Below, piece after piece: positions 18,582-29,037 of a stretch of DNA of 64,000 nt. Numbering within the stretch: position 1 is the stretch's first letter; each line of letters opens with the position of its first letter. The notes beneath the pieces are model-generated. The model was not told the DNA's origin and ran no database searches. It was given only the letters and a program-made list of their open reading frames with translations. The stretch lies in NCBI RefSeq assembly GCF_007655255.1, contig NZ_VMYE01000007.1:1-64000 (forward strand), given 5' to 3'. The DNA is from Extensimonas perlucida. Its GTDB lineage: Bacteria > Pseudomonadota > Gammaproteobacteria > Burkholderiales > Burkholderiaceae_C. A program made the translations under genes and the position numbers.

Positions 18582-21368
18582 TCAGCGTGGCTCTGCGGCT
18601 TTGGCGCGCGCGGCGCGTCTGCGCCAGGCTTTTTCCGCTTCCACCACGGCATAGACGAGCAGGGCGGCGCCGAAGCACAGGGTCAGTTCATCCCAGCGCA
18701 GGGGCTGGGTCTTGAAGATGGGGTTGAGTACGGGCACGTAAATGGTGGCCAGTTGCAGGGCCAGGGTGAGCAGTACGGCGCCTAGCAGTGGCCGGTTGCT
18801 GCGCAGGCCCAGGCGCCACAGGGCTTGGGTTTCGGAGCGGATCGCGAGGATGTGTGCCATCTGCGTGAGCGTGAGCACAGTGAACACCATGGTCTGCCAG
18901 TGCGCATGGCCGGTGTGCAAGGCCCAGGCCTGCACGGCCAGGCACAGGCCGCCGATCAGCAGGCCCACGGCCAGGATGTGTTGCCACATGCCGTGCGCAA
19001 ACAGGCTCTCGCGCGGCGGGCGGGGAGGGCGACGCATGATGCCTTCCTCGGCGGGCTCGGAGGCCAGTGCCAGGCCGGGCAGGCCGTCGGTCACGAGGTT
19101 GACCCATAGGATGTGGATGGGCTGCAGCGGGATGGGTAGCAGCAGGAAGGGGGCGAGGAAAATGGTCCAGATTTCGCCCGAGTTGCCCGTCATGGCGTAG
19201 CGCACGAACTTGCGGATGTTGTCGTAGATGCGCCGGCCTTCGCGCACGGCCGCGACGATGGTGGCAAAGTTGTCGTCGAGCAGCACCAGGCTGGCGGCTT
19301 CGCGCGCCACGTCGGTGCCGCCGCGGCCCATGGCCACGCCGATGTCGGCGCGCTTGAGCGCAGGCGCGTCGTTGACGCCGTCGCCCGTCATGGCCACGAA
19401 GTGGCCCAGCGCCTGTAGGGCTTCGACGATGCGGATTTTTTGCGCCGGATCGACACGCGCATAGACGCGCACCTGCTCGACACGCGCGCGCAGCTCGTCG
19501 GCGTCGAGTTCGGCGAGCTCCTTGCCCGTGAGCACGGGCGCGTCGGCGCGGGCAACTATGCCCAGGCGCAGGGCGATGGCGCGCGCCGTGGCCGGGTGGT
19601 CGCCCGTGATCATCACGGGCACGATGCCGGCGCTCTGGCAGTCGTGCACGGCGGCGGCGGCCTCAGGGCGCGGCGGGTCGATCAGCGCCACGAGGCCGAG
19701 GAACTGCAGTGCGTTTTCCACGCCCTCGAGGTCGTTGGTGTCGGGCAGGCGCGCGTGCTCGCGCCGCGCGAGGGCGAGCACGCGCAAGCCTTGCGCGGCC
19801 AGGGCGCTCGCCGCCGCGAGCATGGCCGAGGTGTCGAGGGGGACGTCGCCCGCAGGCGTCCACTGGCTGCGGCAGCGCGGCAGCACGGATTCGGGCGCAC
19901 CCTTGGTGTAGGCGACGTAGCCTGCGCCCTCAGCACCCGCGGGCAGGCGATGGAAGGTGGTCATGCGTTTGCGGCCCGAGTCGAAAGGCTGCTCCTGCGC
20001 GCGCGGCAGGGCTGCGTCCAGGGCTGCTTTGTCCAGCCCCGCGGACAGCGCCGCGAGCACCAGTGCGGTTTCGGTCGGGTCGCCTAGCCAGACCTCATCT
20101 TCTTTATTTTCCGTGTCGCCGTTGTCGCCGTTGTCGCCGTTTTCGGCGTCTTTTTGCCGCACGGCGTCGTTGCACAGCGCGGCGGCGCGCAGCGCCTCGA
20201 TGTGCACGGGGCTTGCGGGCTCGCCGGGAGTCCAGCGTTCGCCGCAGGCCAGCAGCAGTTCGGCGTGCATGCGGTTTTGCGTGAGCGTGCCGGTTTTGTC
20301 CGAGCAGATCACGGTGACCGAGCCCAGCGTCTCGACCGCCGGCAGCCGGCGCACGAGTGCATGAAAGGCCACCATGCGCCGCGCGCCCAGCGCCAGCAGC
20401 ACGGTGACCACGGCGGGCAGCGCCTCGGGGATCGCGGCCACGGCCAGGCTGATGGCCGTGAGCGCCATGCGCAGCGGGTCTTCGCCGCGCAGCACGCCGG
20501 CGATGAAGATCACCAGGCAGATGCCGAGCACCACCAGGGCCAGCCGGCGGCCAAAAGCGGCCAGGCGGCGCTGCAGCGGCGTGCTGCGGTCTTCGGTGTC
20601 TAGCAACTGCGCGATCTTGCCGAGCTCGGTGTGCATGCCCGTGGCCACGACGAGGCCGCGCGCTCTGCCCAGCGTCGCCGTGGTGCCTTTGTAGGCCATG
20701 TTGCTGCGGTCGCCCAGGGCGCTGCCCGTCTGCGGCGGCAGTGGGGCGCTTTGTTTGGCCACGGGCACAGATTCGCCCGTGAGCGCCGATTCGTCCACCT
20801 GGAACTGCGCGATCTGCAGTAGGCGCAAATCTGCCGGGATCTGGTTGCCGGCTTCGAGCAGCACGACGTCACCCGGCACCAGCGTGTGCGCGGGCACCGT
20901 TTGCACTTGGCCGCCGCGCAGCACGGTAGCCTGCGCTGCGGCGAGCTGGCGCAGCGCCGCGAGCGCCTGGTCGGCGCGCCAGGCCTGCACGAAGCCGATG
21001 ATGGCGTTGAGCACCACGATGACCAGGATGACCAATGTGTCGGTAACCTCGCCCACCAGGCCCGACACCACCGCAGCCGCGAGCAGCACCAGCACCATGA
21101 AGTCCTGGAACTGCTCGGCCAGCAGGACGAGCGCGCTGCGGCGGCGCACCTGGGCCAGGCTGTTGGGGCCGTATTGCGCGGCGCGGCGTGCGGCCTCTTG
21201 CGGGCTCAGGCCCGTGTGCAGATCGACGTCCAAGGCGCGCGCGAGCGCCTCGACGTCGTGCAGGTGGGCGCTTGCGGCCCATTGTGCGGCGGTTTGCGCG
21301 GTGCTTTGCGCGGCGGGCGCGGTCGGGGAATCTGGCGCCGAGGAAATGGACTTTGGGTTGTGCGCCAT
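18582..21368 (-). CDS. P-type cation-transporting ATPase (Ca2+-type)
   Basis: A 928-residue P2-type ATPase of the inner membrane. It has the N-terminal cation domain ([17 protein letters not shown]), the TGES loop (LTGESVPV), the phosphorylation site [12 protein letters not shown], the hinge [11 protein letters not shown] and the transmembrane motif IPEALPAVV, with about ten membrane segments. This fits the SERCA/PMR1-like bacterial Ca2+ ATPases; Mn2+ or Mg2+ transport cannot be excluded. An acidic insert GDNGDNGD in the nucleotide domain comes from a 9-bp tandem repeat near 20115-20145. GAGGA precedes the ATG at 21368; the long N-terminal extension is rejected. Confidence 0.88.
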   Translation of the reverse strand: MAHNPKSISSAPDSPTAPAAQSTAQTAAQWAASAHLHDVEALARALDVDLHTGLSPQEAARRAAQYGPNSLAQVRRRSALVLLAEQFQDFMVLVLLAAAVVSGLVGEVTDTLVILVIVVLNAIIGFVQAWRADQALAALRQLAAAQATVLRGGQVQTVPAHTLVPGDVVLLEAGNQIPADLRLLQIAQFQVDESALTGESVPVAKQSAPLPPQTGSALGDRSNMAYKGTTATLGRARGLVVATGMHTELGKIAQLLDTEDRSTPLQRRLAAFGRRLALVVLGICLVIFIAGVLRGEDPLRMALTAISLAVAAIPEALPAVVTVLLALGARRMVAFHALVRRLPAVETLGSVTVICSDKTGTLTQNRMHAELLLACGERWTPGEPASPVHIEALRAAALCNDAVRQKDAENGDNGDNGDTENKEDEVWLGDPTETALVLAALSAGLDKAALDAALPRAQEQPFDSGRKRMTTFHRLPAGAEGAGYVAYTKGAPESVLPRCRSQWTPAGDVPLDTSAMLAAASALAAQGLRVLALARREHARLPDTNDLEGVENALQFLGLVALIDPPRPEAAAAVHDCQSAGIVPVMITGDHPATARAIALRLGIVARADAPVLTGKELAELDADELRARVEQVRVYARVDPAQKIRIVEALQALGHFVAMTGDGVNDAPALKRADIGVAMGRGGTDVAREAASLVLLDDNFATIVAAVREGRRIYDNIRKFVRYAMTGNSGEIWTIFLAPFLLLPIPLQPIHILWVNLVTDGLPGLALASEPAEEGIMRRPPRPPRESLFAHGMWQHILAVGLLIGGLCLAVQAWALHTGHAHWQTMVFTVLTLTQMAHILAIRSETQALWRLGLRSNRPLLGAVLLTLALQLATIYVPVLNPIFKTQPLRWDELTLCFGAALLVYAVVEAEKAWRRRAARAKAAEPR

Positions 21369-21400
21369 GCTTTCCTCGCTTGTCGTCTGGTCCGTCGGGC

Positions 21401-23569
21401 TCAGCGGCCTTGTTGCGGGCGTGTGGTGTAAAAGTGCAGCGGCGCCTCGTGCTGGCGGGCGCGCGCCTGCTGCAGCACCGGACGCTTGATTTTGCCCACC
21501 ACGTGCATTTCGCAGGGCTTGCAGTCGAAGCGCAGCGTGAGCTTTTCGCTGCCGTTGACGAGCGTCAGCGGCTCGGCGCGGATCGTGCCCTGCACGCCCG
21601 TGACGCCCTTGGCCTGTTTGGGGCACAGGCTCAGCGCATAGCGCACGCAGTGCTTGGTGATCATGAGGCTGACTGCGCCCGCCTCCTCGTGGCTTTCGTA
21701 GGCCGCGGCGATGACTTTGACGCCATGCTTGGCGTAAAAGTCGCGCGCCTTGTGGTTGAACACGTTGGCCAGGTAGCTCAGCGTGTCTTCAGGGTAGGGT
21801 GCGGGCGGCTGCACGGCCTGCGCGCGCGGCAGGCGCTGCCAGGCGGCGCGGCGCGTGGCTTCGAGTGCGGCGATGGTGTCGCGCCGCAGCTGCTTGGCCA
21901 GGCTCGCGGGCACGAACCAGGGGCGCGGCAGGTCGAGCGCCACGTCGAGCGCGCTGAAGAGGGTGTCGCCGAGCGCGCCCAGAGCCTCGCGCAGGCGCTG
22001 CGCCGCGCTTGCTTCGTCTTTGGGAGCTGCATGCGCAAGCTGCACCTGCGCTGAGGCCGTATTTCCGTCTTCATCGGTGGCGTGCAGACGCAGCCCATCC
22101 GCGGCTTCCTGCAGGCGCAGCCAGATGGCGATGCGGCGCTCGCTCGATTTTTTCTCGAGCATGCGCACCCAGTCCATGTCGCGGTTGCGGTGCAGCGTCG
22201 TGCCCTTGCGCAGGTCTTTGCAGCCGGCGATGGCGTCTTTGGGGAACACGCGCCAGGCATTCGTGCCGCGCTCTGCGAGGCGCTCGGCGCGGTTGATGGC
22301 CAGGCCCATGAGCTCTTGTTGCAGGTCGAAGTAGCACAGACCGTCGCCGTTGTGCAGCACGGTGGTGGCGTCTTCGGTTTCGAGTTCGACGAAGTTCGCG
22401 CCGACCTTCGTCACCCAGCCTATGGGCTGGCCGGGGTTCTTGGGCGTGTCGAACGCGCCTATGTCTTGCTGGCGACCGTGCGTGAAGTAGTCGGTGAAGC
22501 CGCGCTGGAAGTTTTGCAGCGGATCGGGCGTGAAGAAAAAGCGCGTGCGGCCGCTCGAAGCGCGCGCAAGCGGTTGGGCGGATGTTTCGCTGTCTTCGAT
22601 GAGAACGTCTAGCAACTGGCGGTAGTGCGCCGTGATGTTTTTCACGTAGCCCAGGTCTTTGTAGCGCCCCTCGATCTTGAAGCTGCGCACGCCCGCATCG
22701 ATGAGCGCGCGCAGGTTGGCGCTCTGGTTGTTGTCCTTCATCGAGAGCACGTGCTTGTCGTGCGCGATGAAGCGCCCTTGCGCGTCCAGCACCTGGTAGG
22801 GCAGGCGGCAGGCCTGGCTGCAGTCGCCGCGGTTGGCGCTGCGCCCGGTGTGCGCGTGGCTGATGTAGCACTGCCCGCTGTAGGCCACGCACAGCGCGCC
22901 GTGCACGAAGTATTCGAGCGTGCAGCGCTGCGCGTCGGTGGCGGCGCGGATCGCGGCGATCTGCTGCAAGTCGAGCTCGCGCGCGAGCACGATCTGCGAC
23001 AGGCCCACGTCCTGCAAGAAACGGGCTTTCTCGGGCGTGCGGATGTCGGTCTGCGTGCTCGCGTGCAGCTGGATGGGCGGCAGGTCGAGCTCGAGCAGCC
23101 CCATGTCCTGGATGATGAGCGCGTCGGCCCCGGCCTCATAGACCTGCCAGACCATGCGCCGCGCGGCTTCGAGCTCGTCGTCGCGCAAAATGGTGTTGAG
23201 CGTGATGAAAATGCGCGCGTTGAAGCGGTGCGCGTGGCGGATCAGGCGCTCCAGGTCGGCAATGGGGTTGCCGGCGTTGGCGCGCGCACTGAAGGCCGGG
23301 CCGCCGATATACACGGCGTCGGCGCCGTGGTCTATGGCCGCGATGCCTATGTCGGCGTCGCGCGCGGGGCTCAGGAGTTCAAGGAACCTGTCGGGCTTTG
23401 GAGTCGTCGGCTGCGAATGCGCCGCAGCGGCCCATTTTTTATCGGCTTCTTGCCTCATAGTCCCGCTATGAGGCGGCGAATCCGGAAAAAACTGGCCTCG
23501 CTGGGGCACATTCTCGCTATCGACGCCCAAAGTCCGACAGGTTCCTGGCTGGTGTGAAGGCAAAGACAT
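21401..23569 (-). CDS. rlhA: 23S rRNA C2501 hydroxylation protein RlhA (peptidase U32 family)
   Basis: A U32-family protein of about 685-722 residues, resembling E. coli RlhA (YdcP) along its whole length: ELLSPARDADIG, NTILRDDELEAARRM, the U32 signature FVHGALCVAYSGQCY, ANRGDCSQACRLPY, and a C-terminal ITKHCVRYALSLCPKQAKG with CKPCEMHVVGKIK. It is needed for 5-hydroxycytidine formation in 23S rRNA. The conserved part begins immediately after a 165-bp palindromic element, so the native start was replaced. Translation must begin inside the element (ATG at 23458) or upstream of it (ATG at 23569, used here). Confidence 0.85.
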   Translation of the reverse strand: MSLPSHQPGTCRTLGVDSENVPQRGQFFPDSPPHSGTMRQEADKKWAAAAHSQPTTPKPDRFLELLSPARDADIGIAAIDHGADAVYIGGPAFSARANAGNPIADLERLIRHAHRFNARIFITLNTILRDDELEAARRMVWQVYEAGADALIIQDMGLLELDLPPIQLHASTQTDIRTPEKARFLQDVGLSQIVLARELDLQQIAAIRAATDAQRCTLEYFVHGALCVAYSGQCYISHAHTGRSANRGDCSQACRLPYQVLDAQGRFIAHDKHVLSMKDNNQSANLRALIDAGVRSFKIEGRYKDLGYVKNITAHYRQLLDVLIEDSETSAQPLARASSGRTRFFFTPDPLQNFQRGFTDYFTHGRQQDIGAFDTPKNPGQPIGWVTKVGANFVELETEDATTVLHNGDGLCYFDLQQELMGLAINRAERLAERGTNAWRVFPKDAIAGCKDLRKGTTLHRNRDMDWVRMLEKKSSERRIAIWLRLQEAADGLRLHATDEDGNTASAQVQLAHAAPKDEASAAQRLREALGALGDTLFSALDVALDLPRPWFVPASLAKQLRRDTIAALEATRRAAWQRLPRAQAVQPPAPYPEDTLSYLANVFNHKARDFYAKHGVKVIAAAYESHEEAGAVSLMITKHCVRYALSLCPKQAKGVTGVQGTIRAEPLTLVNGSEKLTLRFDCKPCEMHVVGKIKRPVLQQARARQHEAPLHFYTTRPQQGR
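23382..23546. repeat. 165-bp palindromic element, copy A (fused to rlhA)
   Basis: AGGAACCTGTCGGGCTTTGG (23382-23401) and CCAAAGTCCGACAGGTTCCT (23527-23546) are terminal inverted repeats with one G/T mismatch. Compared with the other copies both ends carry the change GAGCC to GAACC, so pairing is preserved. The centre has the stem TCATAG..CTATGA. The element covers the N-terminal coding region of rlhA. Confidence 0.9.
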
Positions 23570-23755
23570 GGCGCGGATCGTAAACAGCTTTGAATACCTG
23601 AATGCGACGTGCCCCCGCCGACTTGCCGGGCATTTGCGCGGGCAGGTTTGGTGCTTGCTTTTTTGCGCGCTGCGCCGCCGTGCCGTGTGGGTGTGCGGTG
23701 GCGGTGCGCGTACCATGATTGTTTCATTCACGTCCGTTTCGCAAGGAGGTCTCTC

Positions 23756-24718
23756 ATGCACCGTCGTACCTGGATTGCCCTGGCGCTGGCCGCCGCGGCA
23801 GGGTCTGCCGCCGCGCAGGGCTACCCGAACAAGGTCATCAAGCTGCAAGTGCCCTTCGCCCCCGGCGGCACGACCGACATCATTGCGCGCGTGATCGCCG
23901 ATCCGCTCGGGCGTGCGCTGGGGCAGAGCGTGATCGTCGAGAACAAGAGCGGCGGGGGTGGCATCGTGGGCGCCAATGAAACGGCCAAGTCTGCGCCCGA
24001 CGGCTACACGCTGGGCATCGCCACGGTCTCGACCACGGCGGCAAACCCGGCCATCAACCCCAAGACGCCGTACCGCCCGCTGACCGACTTCACGCCCATC
24101 ACCAACATCGCGGCCACGCCCAACATCATCGCGGTGCACCCGAGCTTTCCGGCCAAGGATTACCCGTCCTTCGTCGCGGCGCTCAAGGCGGCGCCGGGCA
24201 AATATTCGTATGCGTCCTCGGGCACGGGTGGCATAGGCCATTTGCAGATGGAGCTGTATAAAAACCTCAGCCACACCTTCGTCACGCACATTCCGTACCG
24301 CGGCGCGGGGCCGGCGCTCAATGACGTGGTGGCCGGGCAGGTGCCCATCATCTTCGACAACCTGCCTTCGGCGCTGCCCTTCATCAAGGAAAAGCGCCTC
24401 GTGCCCATCGTCGTCGCCGCGCCGCAGCGCCTGGCCGCGCTGCCAGACGTGCCCACGTTCAAGGAAGTGGGCCTGGAGCCCGTGAACCGCATGGCCTTTT
24501 ACGGCATCGTCGGCCCCAAGGGCTTGCCCAAAGACGTGGTGGACAAAATCCATGCCGCCACGCGCAAGGCGCTCGAAGACCCGGCCGTGCGCAAGCGCAT
24601 CGAAGACACGGGCTCCATCATCGTCGGCAACACGCCCGAGCAGTTCGCCGAGCAGATCCGCGCCGAGTACGAGGTCTATAAGCGCGTGGTGGCGCAGCAA
24701 AAGCTCTCGCTCGAATAG
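23756..24718 (+). CDS. Tripartite tricarboxylate transporter substrate-binding protein (Bug family)
   Basis: A 320-residue periplasmic binding protein with signal peptide [21 protein letters not shown] and the Bug-family motif [16 protein letters not shown] followed by [10 protein letters not shown]. Such proteins bind carboxylates or aromatic acids and are very numerous in this group of bacteria. AAGGAGGT lies 5 nt before the ATG at 23756. No TctA or TctB membrane genes are adjacent, so it is an orphan binding protein and its ligand is unknown. It is divergent from rlhA. Confidence 0.88.
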   Translation: MHRRTWIALALAAAAGSAAAQGYPNKVIKLQVPFAPGGTTDIIARVIADPLGRALGQSVIVENKSGGGGIVGANETAKSAPDGYTLGIATVSTTAANPAINPKTPYRPLTDFTPITNIAATPNIIAVHPSFPAKDYPSFVAALKAAPGKYSYASSGTGGIGHLQMELYKNLSHTFVTHIPYRGAGPALNDVVAGQVPIIFDNLPSALPFIKEKRLVPIVVAAPQRLAALPDVPTFKEVGLEPVNRMAFYGIVGPKGLPKDVVDKIHAATRKALEDPAVRKRIEDTGSIIVGNTPEQFAEQIRAEYEVYKRVVAQQKLSLE

Positions 24719-24761
24719 CGAAAGAGCAAAGAAATATGAGCAAAATACGGCTTTTGTGCAG

Positions 24762-24782
24762 TATCCATAAGCATAAGCAGCT
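24762..24782. repeat. Short intergenic REP-like hairpin
   Basis: TATCCATAAGCATAAGCAGCT belongs to the short intergenic motif (consensus TAGCGCTTATCC..ATAAGCGC with AGCAGCTAT) that recurs at 29038-29072 and 42116-42140 and, more degenerate, near 38060, 49115, 52185 and 60715. It separates the binding-protein gene from xerD. Confidence 0.5.
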
Positions 24783-24788
24783 CCTGAA

Positions 24789-25688
24789 ATGATTGCGCAA
24801 AGCCACAGCGCCATAGACGCCTTCATCGACGCCCTGTGGCTCGAAGACGGCCTGGCGCGCAACACGCTCGAGGCCTACCGGCGCGACCTGCGCCTGTACG
24901 CCGAGTGGCTCGCGCGCCAGGAGCCGCCGCGCGCGCTCGACGCCACGGCCGAGCAGCACCTGCAGGCCTACTTTGCCGAGCGCCACGCGCAAACCCGCGC
25001 CACCTCGGCGAACCGGCGCCTGTCGGCGCTGCGGCGCTACTTTCGCTGGGCGCTGCGCGAGCGGCGCATCACAGCCGACCCCACGGCACGGCTCGACGCC
25101 GCGCGCCAGCCGCTGCGCACCCCGCGCACGCTGACGCAGGCGCAGGTCGAGGCATTGCTGCAGGCGCCCGACGTGGCGAGCGCGCTGGGCCTGCGCGACC
25201 GTGCCATGCTTGAGCTGATGTATGCGAGCGGCCTGCGCGTGAGCGAGCTCGTGGGCCTCAAGACCTTCCAGATTGCGCTCAGCGACGGCGTGCTGCGCAC
25301 CATGGGTAAAGGCGCGAAGGAGCGCATGCTGCCCTTCGGCGACGAAGCCGCGGAATGGCTGCTGCGCTACGTGCAGGACGCGCGCGCGGCGATCCTCGCA
25401 GGCCAGCAAAGCGAGGACTTGTTCGTCACGCGCCGCGGCGCCGGCATGACGCGCGTGATGTTCTGGATGCTGGTCAAAAAATACGCCGTGCAGGCCGGCA
25501 TCACCGCGCCGCTTTCGCCCCACACGCTGCGCCACGCCTTTGCCACGCACCTGCTCAACCACGGCGCCGACCTGCGCGCCGTGCAGCTGCTGCTGGGCCA
25601 CGCGGACATCTCCACCACAACCATCTACACCCACGTGGCGCGCGAGCGCCTCAAGACGCTGCACGCCCAGCACCACCCGCGCGGGTGA
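24789..25688 (+). CDS. xerD: Site-specific tyrosine recombinase XerD
   Basis: A 299-residue recombinase that resolves chromosome dimers at dif together with XerC. The N-terminal core-binding domain begins AIDAFIDALWLEDGLARNT; the catalytic residues are visible as Arg in ASGLRVSELVGL, Lys in GKGAKERMLP, His-Leu-Arg in HTLRHAFATHLL, His in LGHADISTT and the nucleophile Tyr in TIYTHVARERL. Length and motifs fit XerD better than XerC. Confidence 0.92.
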   Translation: MIAQSHSAIDAFIDALWLEDGLARNTLEAYRRDLRLYAEWLARQEPPRALDATAEQHLQAYFAERHAQTRATSANRRLSALRRYFRWALRERRITADPTARLDAARQPLRTPRTLTQAQVEALLQAPDVASALGLRDRAMLELMYASGLRVSELVGLKTFQIALSDGVLRTMGKGAKERMLPFGDEAAEWLLRYVQDARAAILAGQQSEDLFVTRRGAGMTRVMFWMLVKKYAVQAGITAPLSPHTLRHAFATHLLNHGADLRAVQLLLGHADISTTTIYTHVARERLKTLHAQHHPRG

Positions 25689-25818
25689 ACGCTTGTTGCA
25701 CTCAGGCGTTGAGGGATGAGGGGCGCGGATTTGGGCACTATGGAATTGAAGATCAAATCGCCCTTAAGCGAAGACCCATCAAGCGCAAGGCGCTCTTTTT
25801 TTGGATGAAGGATCCACC

Positions 25819-26724
25819 ATGAAAAAACTCACCGCCGGGGCCGTGCTGGCCGCTGCCATGGCCGTGCCTGCATGGGCGCAGGCGCAAGCGGCTTATCTGA
25901 CGGCCAACGTCAACCTGCGCGCGGGGCCGGGGCAGGTGTATCCCGTCGTCGTCGTGCTGGGCAGGGGATTGGCCATCGACGTGCAGGGGTGTCTGAGCGA
26001 TTACAGCTGGTGCGACGTGATCGCCGGCCCCTACCGGGGCTGGGTGTACGCGGGCTACATCAACTACCCCTACCAGGGGGCTTACGTGCCGGTACCCGAC
26101 TATGGCCCGGTCATAGGCATAGGCATCATCAGCTTCAGCTTGGGCGTCTATTGGCACGACCACTACCGCGACCGCCCCTGGTACCACGAGCGCGATCGTT
26201 GGGAGCATCGCTCTTTTGACGACCACTCTGGCTATTACCGCCGTCCACCTGGCGACTACCGCACCGATCACTCCGTCCCGCCCGGCTACCGCCCTGCGCC
26301 TCCCGGTTACCGCCCGCCGCGCACAGACGTGCGCCCAGACCACGTGCGCCCAGACCACGTGCGCCCAGACCACGTGCGCCCAGACCACGTGCGCCCAGAC
26401 CACGTGCGCCCCCCGCAGCCAGTGCCTGGAATGCAGCCGCCGCAATACCCGCAGCACCGCGAGCCCCCAGGACGGGGCCAGTACCGCACCGCCCCCGACG
26501 CTCCCGACGCCCGCCCGCAAGACCGCGGCTACCGTCCCGCGCCGCCCACGGGCCCGCGCGGCCCCGAAGGCGCGCGCCCCATGCCGCCCGGCCACGAAGG
26601 CCGCGGGCCGGAGCGTGCAAACCCTGGTCAAGGCCGCGGACCGGAACGCGCAAGCCCTGGGCCCGAGCGCGGCAACCCTGGCGCAGAACGCGAGAGCCCC
26701 GGCTTCGGAAACCGTGGGCATTGA
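25819..26724 (+). CDS. Exported SH3-domain protein with DHVRP tandem repeats
   Basis: A 301-residue secreted protein. The signal peptide is MKKLTAGAVLAAAMAVPAWA; residues about 30-80 form a bacterial SH3 domain (TANVNLRAGPGQVYPV, WCDVIAGPYRGWVYAGY). A hydrophobic Gly/Ile segment follows, then a disordered tail rich in Arg, Pro, Tyr and Gly. The tail contains five identical 15-bp units (26329-26403) encoding VRPDH, and later GPERANPG-like repeats. It likely binds cell wall or envelope components. The repeat number may vary between strains by slippage. Confidence 0.8.
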   Translation: MKKLTAGAVLAAAMAVPAWAQAQAAYLTANVNLRAGPGQVYPVVVVLGRGLAIDVQGCLSDYSWCDVIAGPYRGWVYAGYINYPYQGAYVPVPDYGPVIGIGIISFSLGVYWHDHYRDRPWYHERDRWEHRSFDDHSGYYRRPPGDYRTDHSVPPGYRPAPPGYRPPRTDVRPDHVRPDHVRPDHVRPDHVRPDHVRPPQPVPGMQPPQYPQHREPPGRGQYRTAPDAPDARPQDRGYRPAPPTGPRGPEGARPMPPGHEGRGPERANPGQGRGPERASPGPERGNPGAERESPGFGNRGH

Positions 26725-26880
26725 GGGCGCCGTTGGTCGCTGATACGCACCATTGCGGCCCGCGCGTCGCTGCGGCTTGCCCTGCAGCGTATCTGCAGCC
26801 GGCGACGCCACGGCTGTGCAGGCAGCGGTTCTACACTGCGCGGTGTCTTCGCCGTTGTGCACGTTTTCACTTTTGCATCC

Positions 26881-28269
26881 ATGTCCGCCTCTTTTCCTCC
26901 TTCCGCATCATCCCAGTCGCCTGCGCCTTTGCCTTCCCCCCACGACACCCTGGCCCAGCGCAGCCTGCAGTACGTCTGGCACCCCTGCACGCAGATGAAG
27001 CAGCACGCCGGCCCGCATGCGGTGCCGCTGGTGTCGATCCAGCGCGCTGCCGGCGTGTGGCTTTATGACTACCAGGGCCGGCGCATCCTGGATGCGCTGA
27101 GCTCCTGGTGGGTCAACCTGTTCGGGCATAGCCATCCGCACATCCAGGCGGCGCTGCGCGAGCAGCTTGCGCAGCTCGACCACGTGATGCTCGCGGGCTT
27201 CACGCACGCGCCCGTGGTGGAGCTGTCGCAGCGCCTGCACGAGCTGACCGGGCTGGGCCACGCCTTTTACGGCAGCGACGGTGCCTCGGCGACCGAGATC
27301 GCGCTCAAGATGAGCGCGCATTACTGGCGCAACGCCGGCCGGCCCGAAAAATGCCGCTTTGTCGGCCTTGCGGGCGGCTACCACGGCGAAACCGTGGGCG
27401 CGCTGGCGGTGACCGACATAGACATCTTCCGCACTGCCTACGCCCCGCTCGTGCGCCTGGGCGCCACCGTGCCCAGCCCGGACGCGCGCCAAGCGCAGCC
27501 CGGCGAGAGCGCGGCTGATGTGGCGCGGCGCTGCGCGCGCACGCTCGAGGCGTGGCTGCAAGCGCACCATGCCGAAACCGCCGCGCTGATCCTCGAGCCG
27601 CTGGTGCAGTGCGCTGCCGGCATGGCGATGTACGACCCGCTGTACCTGCGCGAAGCGCGCGCGCTGTGCGAACGCTACGAGGTGCACCTGGTGGTCGATG
27701 AGATCGCCACGGGCTTCGGGCGCACGGGCAGCCTGTTTGCGCACCAGCAGGCGGGCATACGGCCGGATTTTCTGTGCCTCTCCAAAGGGATCACGGGCGG
27801 CACGCTGCCGCTGTCGGTGGTGCTCACGACCGATGCGGTGTACGAGGCGTTCTACGACGACGAGGTGGCGCGCGGCTTTTTGCATTCGCACTCGTACACC
27901 GGCAACCCGCTCGCGTGCCGCGCGGCGCTCGCGACGCTGGAGCTTTTTGGGCAAATGCACGCCATAGCGAGCAACCAGGCGCTCGCGCAGCAGATCAGCA
28001 CGGCGCTCGCGCCGCTTTCCGCGCATCCGCGTGTGCGCCATGCGCGCCACCAAGGCATGATCTGGGCCTGGGACGTGCAAACGCGCCTGAGCGACTTCAG
28101 CCAGCGCCTGCACCACCACGCGCTCGCGCACGGCGTGCTGCTGCGCCCCATAGGGCACGCGCTCTACATCATGCCGCCCTACGTGATGGACGAGGAGGCG
28201 ATCGACTGGCTCGCGCGCGGCGCGCTCGGTGCGCTCGAAGCCACGCTGGCCGAGGAGGGCCAGGCATGA
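26881..28269 (+). CDS. bioA: Adenosylmethionine-8-amino-7-oxononanoate aminotransferase BioA
   Basis: A 462-residue PLP enzyme of biotin synthesis that converts KAPA to DAPA with SAM as amino donor. Typical BioA motifs are YVWHPCTQMKQH, SSWWVNLFGHSHP, the aspartate in LVVDEIATGFGRTG and the PLP lysine in LCLSKGITGGTLPL. The ATG at 26881 gives normal length; a longer frame upstream is rejected. It is the first gene of bioA-bioD-bioF and overlaps bioD by 4 bp (ATGA). Confidence 0.92.
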   Translation: MSASFPPSASSQSPAPLPSPHDTLAQRSLQYVWHPCTQMKQHAGPHAVPLVSIQRAAGVWLYDYQGRRILDALSSWWVNLFGHSHPHIQAALREQLAQLDHVMLAGFTHAPVVELSQRLHELTGLGHAFYGSDGASATEIALKMSAHYWRNAGRPEKCRFVGLAGGYHGETVGALAVTDIDIFRTAYAPLVRLGATVPSPDARQAQPGESAADVARRCARTLEAWLQAHHAETAALILEPLVQCAAGMAMYDPLYLREARALCERYEVHLVVDEIATGFGRTGSLFAHQQAGIRPDFLCLSKGITGGTLPLSVVLTTDAVYEAFYDDEVARGFLHSHSYTGNPLACRAALATLELFGQMHAIASNQALAQQISTALAPLSAHPRVRHARHQGMIWAWDVQTRLSDFSQRLHHHALAHGVLLRPIGHALYIMPPYVMDEEAIDWLARGALGALEATLAEEGQA

Positions 28270-28997
28270 GCGGCGCCTCGCACACGACCACGGCGCATCG
28301 CGTGCAGCCCGTGCCCTCACCTGCGTTCGCCTGCTTCGTCACCGGCACCGACACCGGCGTGGGCAAATCGCTGGTCAGCGCGGCGCTGCTGCGCGCGCTC
28401 GCGCGCCACTACCCGCGCGTGGTCGGCATGAAGCCCGTGGCCGCCGGCACCATTCCTACGCCGCAAGGCCCCGCGAGCGAAGACGCGCTGCAGCTACGCG
28501 CCGCCTCCACCGTGGCCGTGCCGCCCGCGCTCGACAACCCCGTGCTGCTGCCCGACCCGCTCTCGCCGCACCTGGCCGCGGAGCGCGCGGGCGTGCGCAT
28601 CAGCGTACCCGCGCTGCAGGCCAGCTACGCGGCGCTGTGCGCGCACGCCGACGCCGTGGTCGTGGAAGGCGCGGGCGGATTTCTGGTGCCGCTGGCCGAG
28701 GACTGCACCATCGCCGACCTGGCGCAGGCGCTCGCCCTTCCCGTGGTGCTCGTGGTCGGGTTGCGCCTGGGTTGCCTGAACCATGCGCTGCTCACGGCGC
28801 AGGCGATCCGCGCGTGCGGCCTGCCGCTCGCGGGCTGGGTGGGCAACCAGATCGACCCCGACATGGCCGCCGTGGAAGACAACGTCGCCTACTTGCGCCG
28901 CCACCTGAACGCGCCCCTACTGGGCCGCATAGACTACCTGGCGCAGCCGCAAAACGCCGCCGTAGAACTTGCACTTCCGGCAGAGTGGCTGCGCTGA
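28266..28997 (+). CDS. bioD: Dethiobiotin synthetase BioD
   Basis: A 243-residue ATP-dependent enzyme that closes the ureido ring of dethiobiotin. The P-loop is VTGTDTGVGKS; further motifs are KPVAAG and EGAGGFLVPL. The ATG at 28266 overlaps the bioA stop. The product follows BioA in the pathway although BioF, encoded next, acts before it. Confidence 0.92.
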   Translation: MSGASHTTTAHRVQPVPSPAFACFVTGTDTGVGKSLVSAALLRALARHYPRVVGMKPVAAGTIPTPQGPASEDALQLRAASTVAVPPALDNPVLLPDPLSPHLAAERAGVRISVPALQASYAALCAHADAVVVEGAGGFLVPLAEDCTIADLAQALALPVVLVVGLRLGCLNHALLTAQAIRACGLPLAGWVGNQIDPDMAAVEDNVAYLRRHLNAPLLGRIDYLAQPQNAAVELALPAEWLR

Positions 28998-29037
28998 TTG
29001 CTATTGTTTTGATATTAAAAACTATCTGAAAAAACGT

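Noticed and set aside
26329-26403. Direct repeats as a CRISPR array
   Set aside because: The 15-bp units are adjacent without spacers and encode an in-frame protein repeat.
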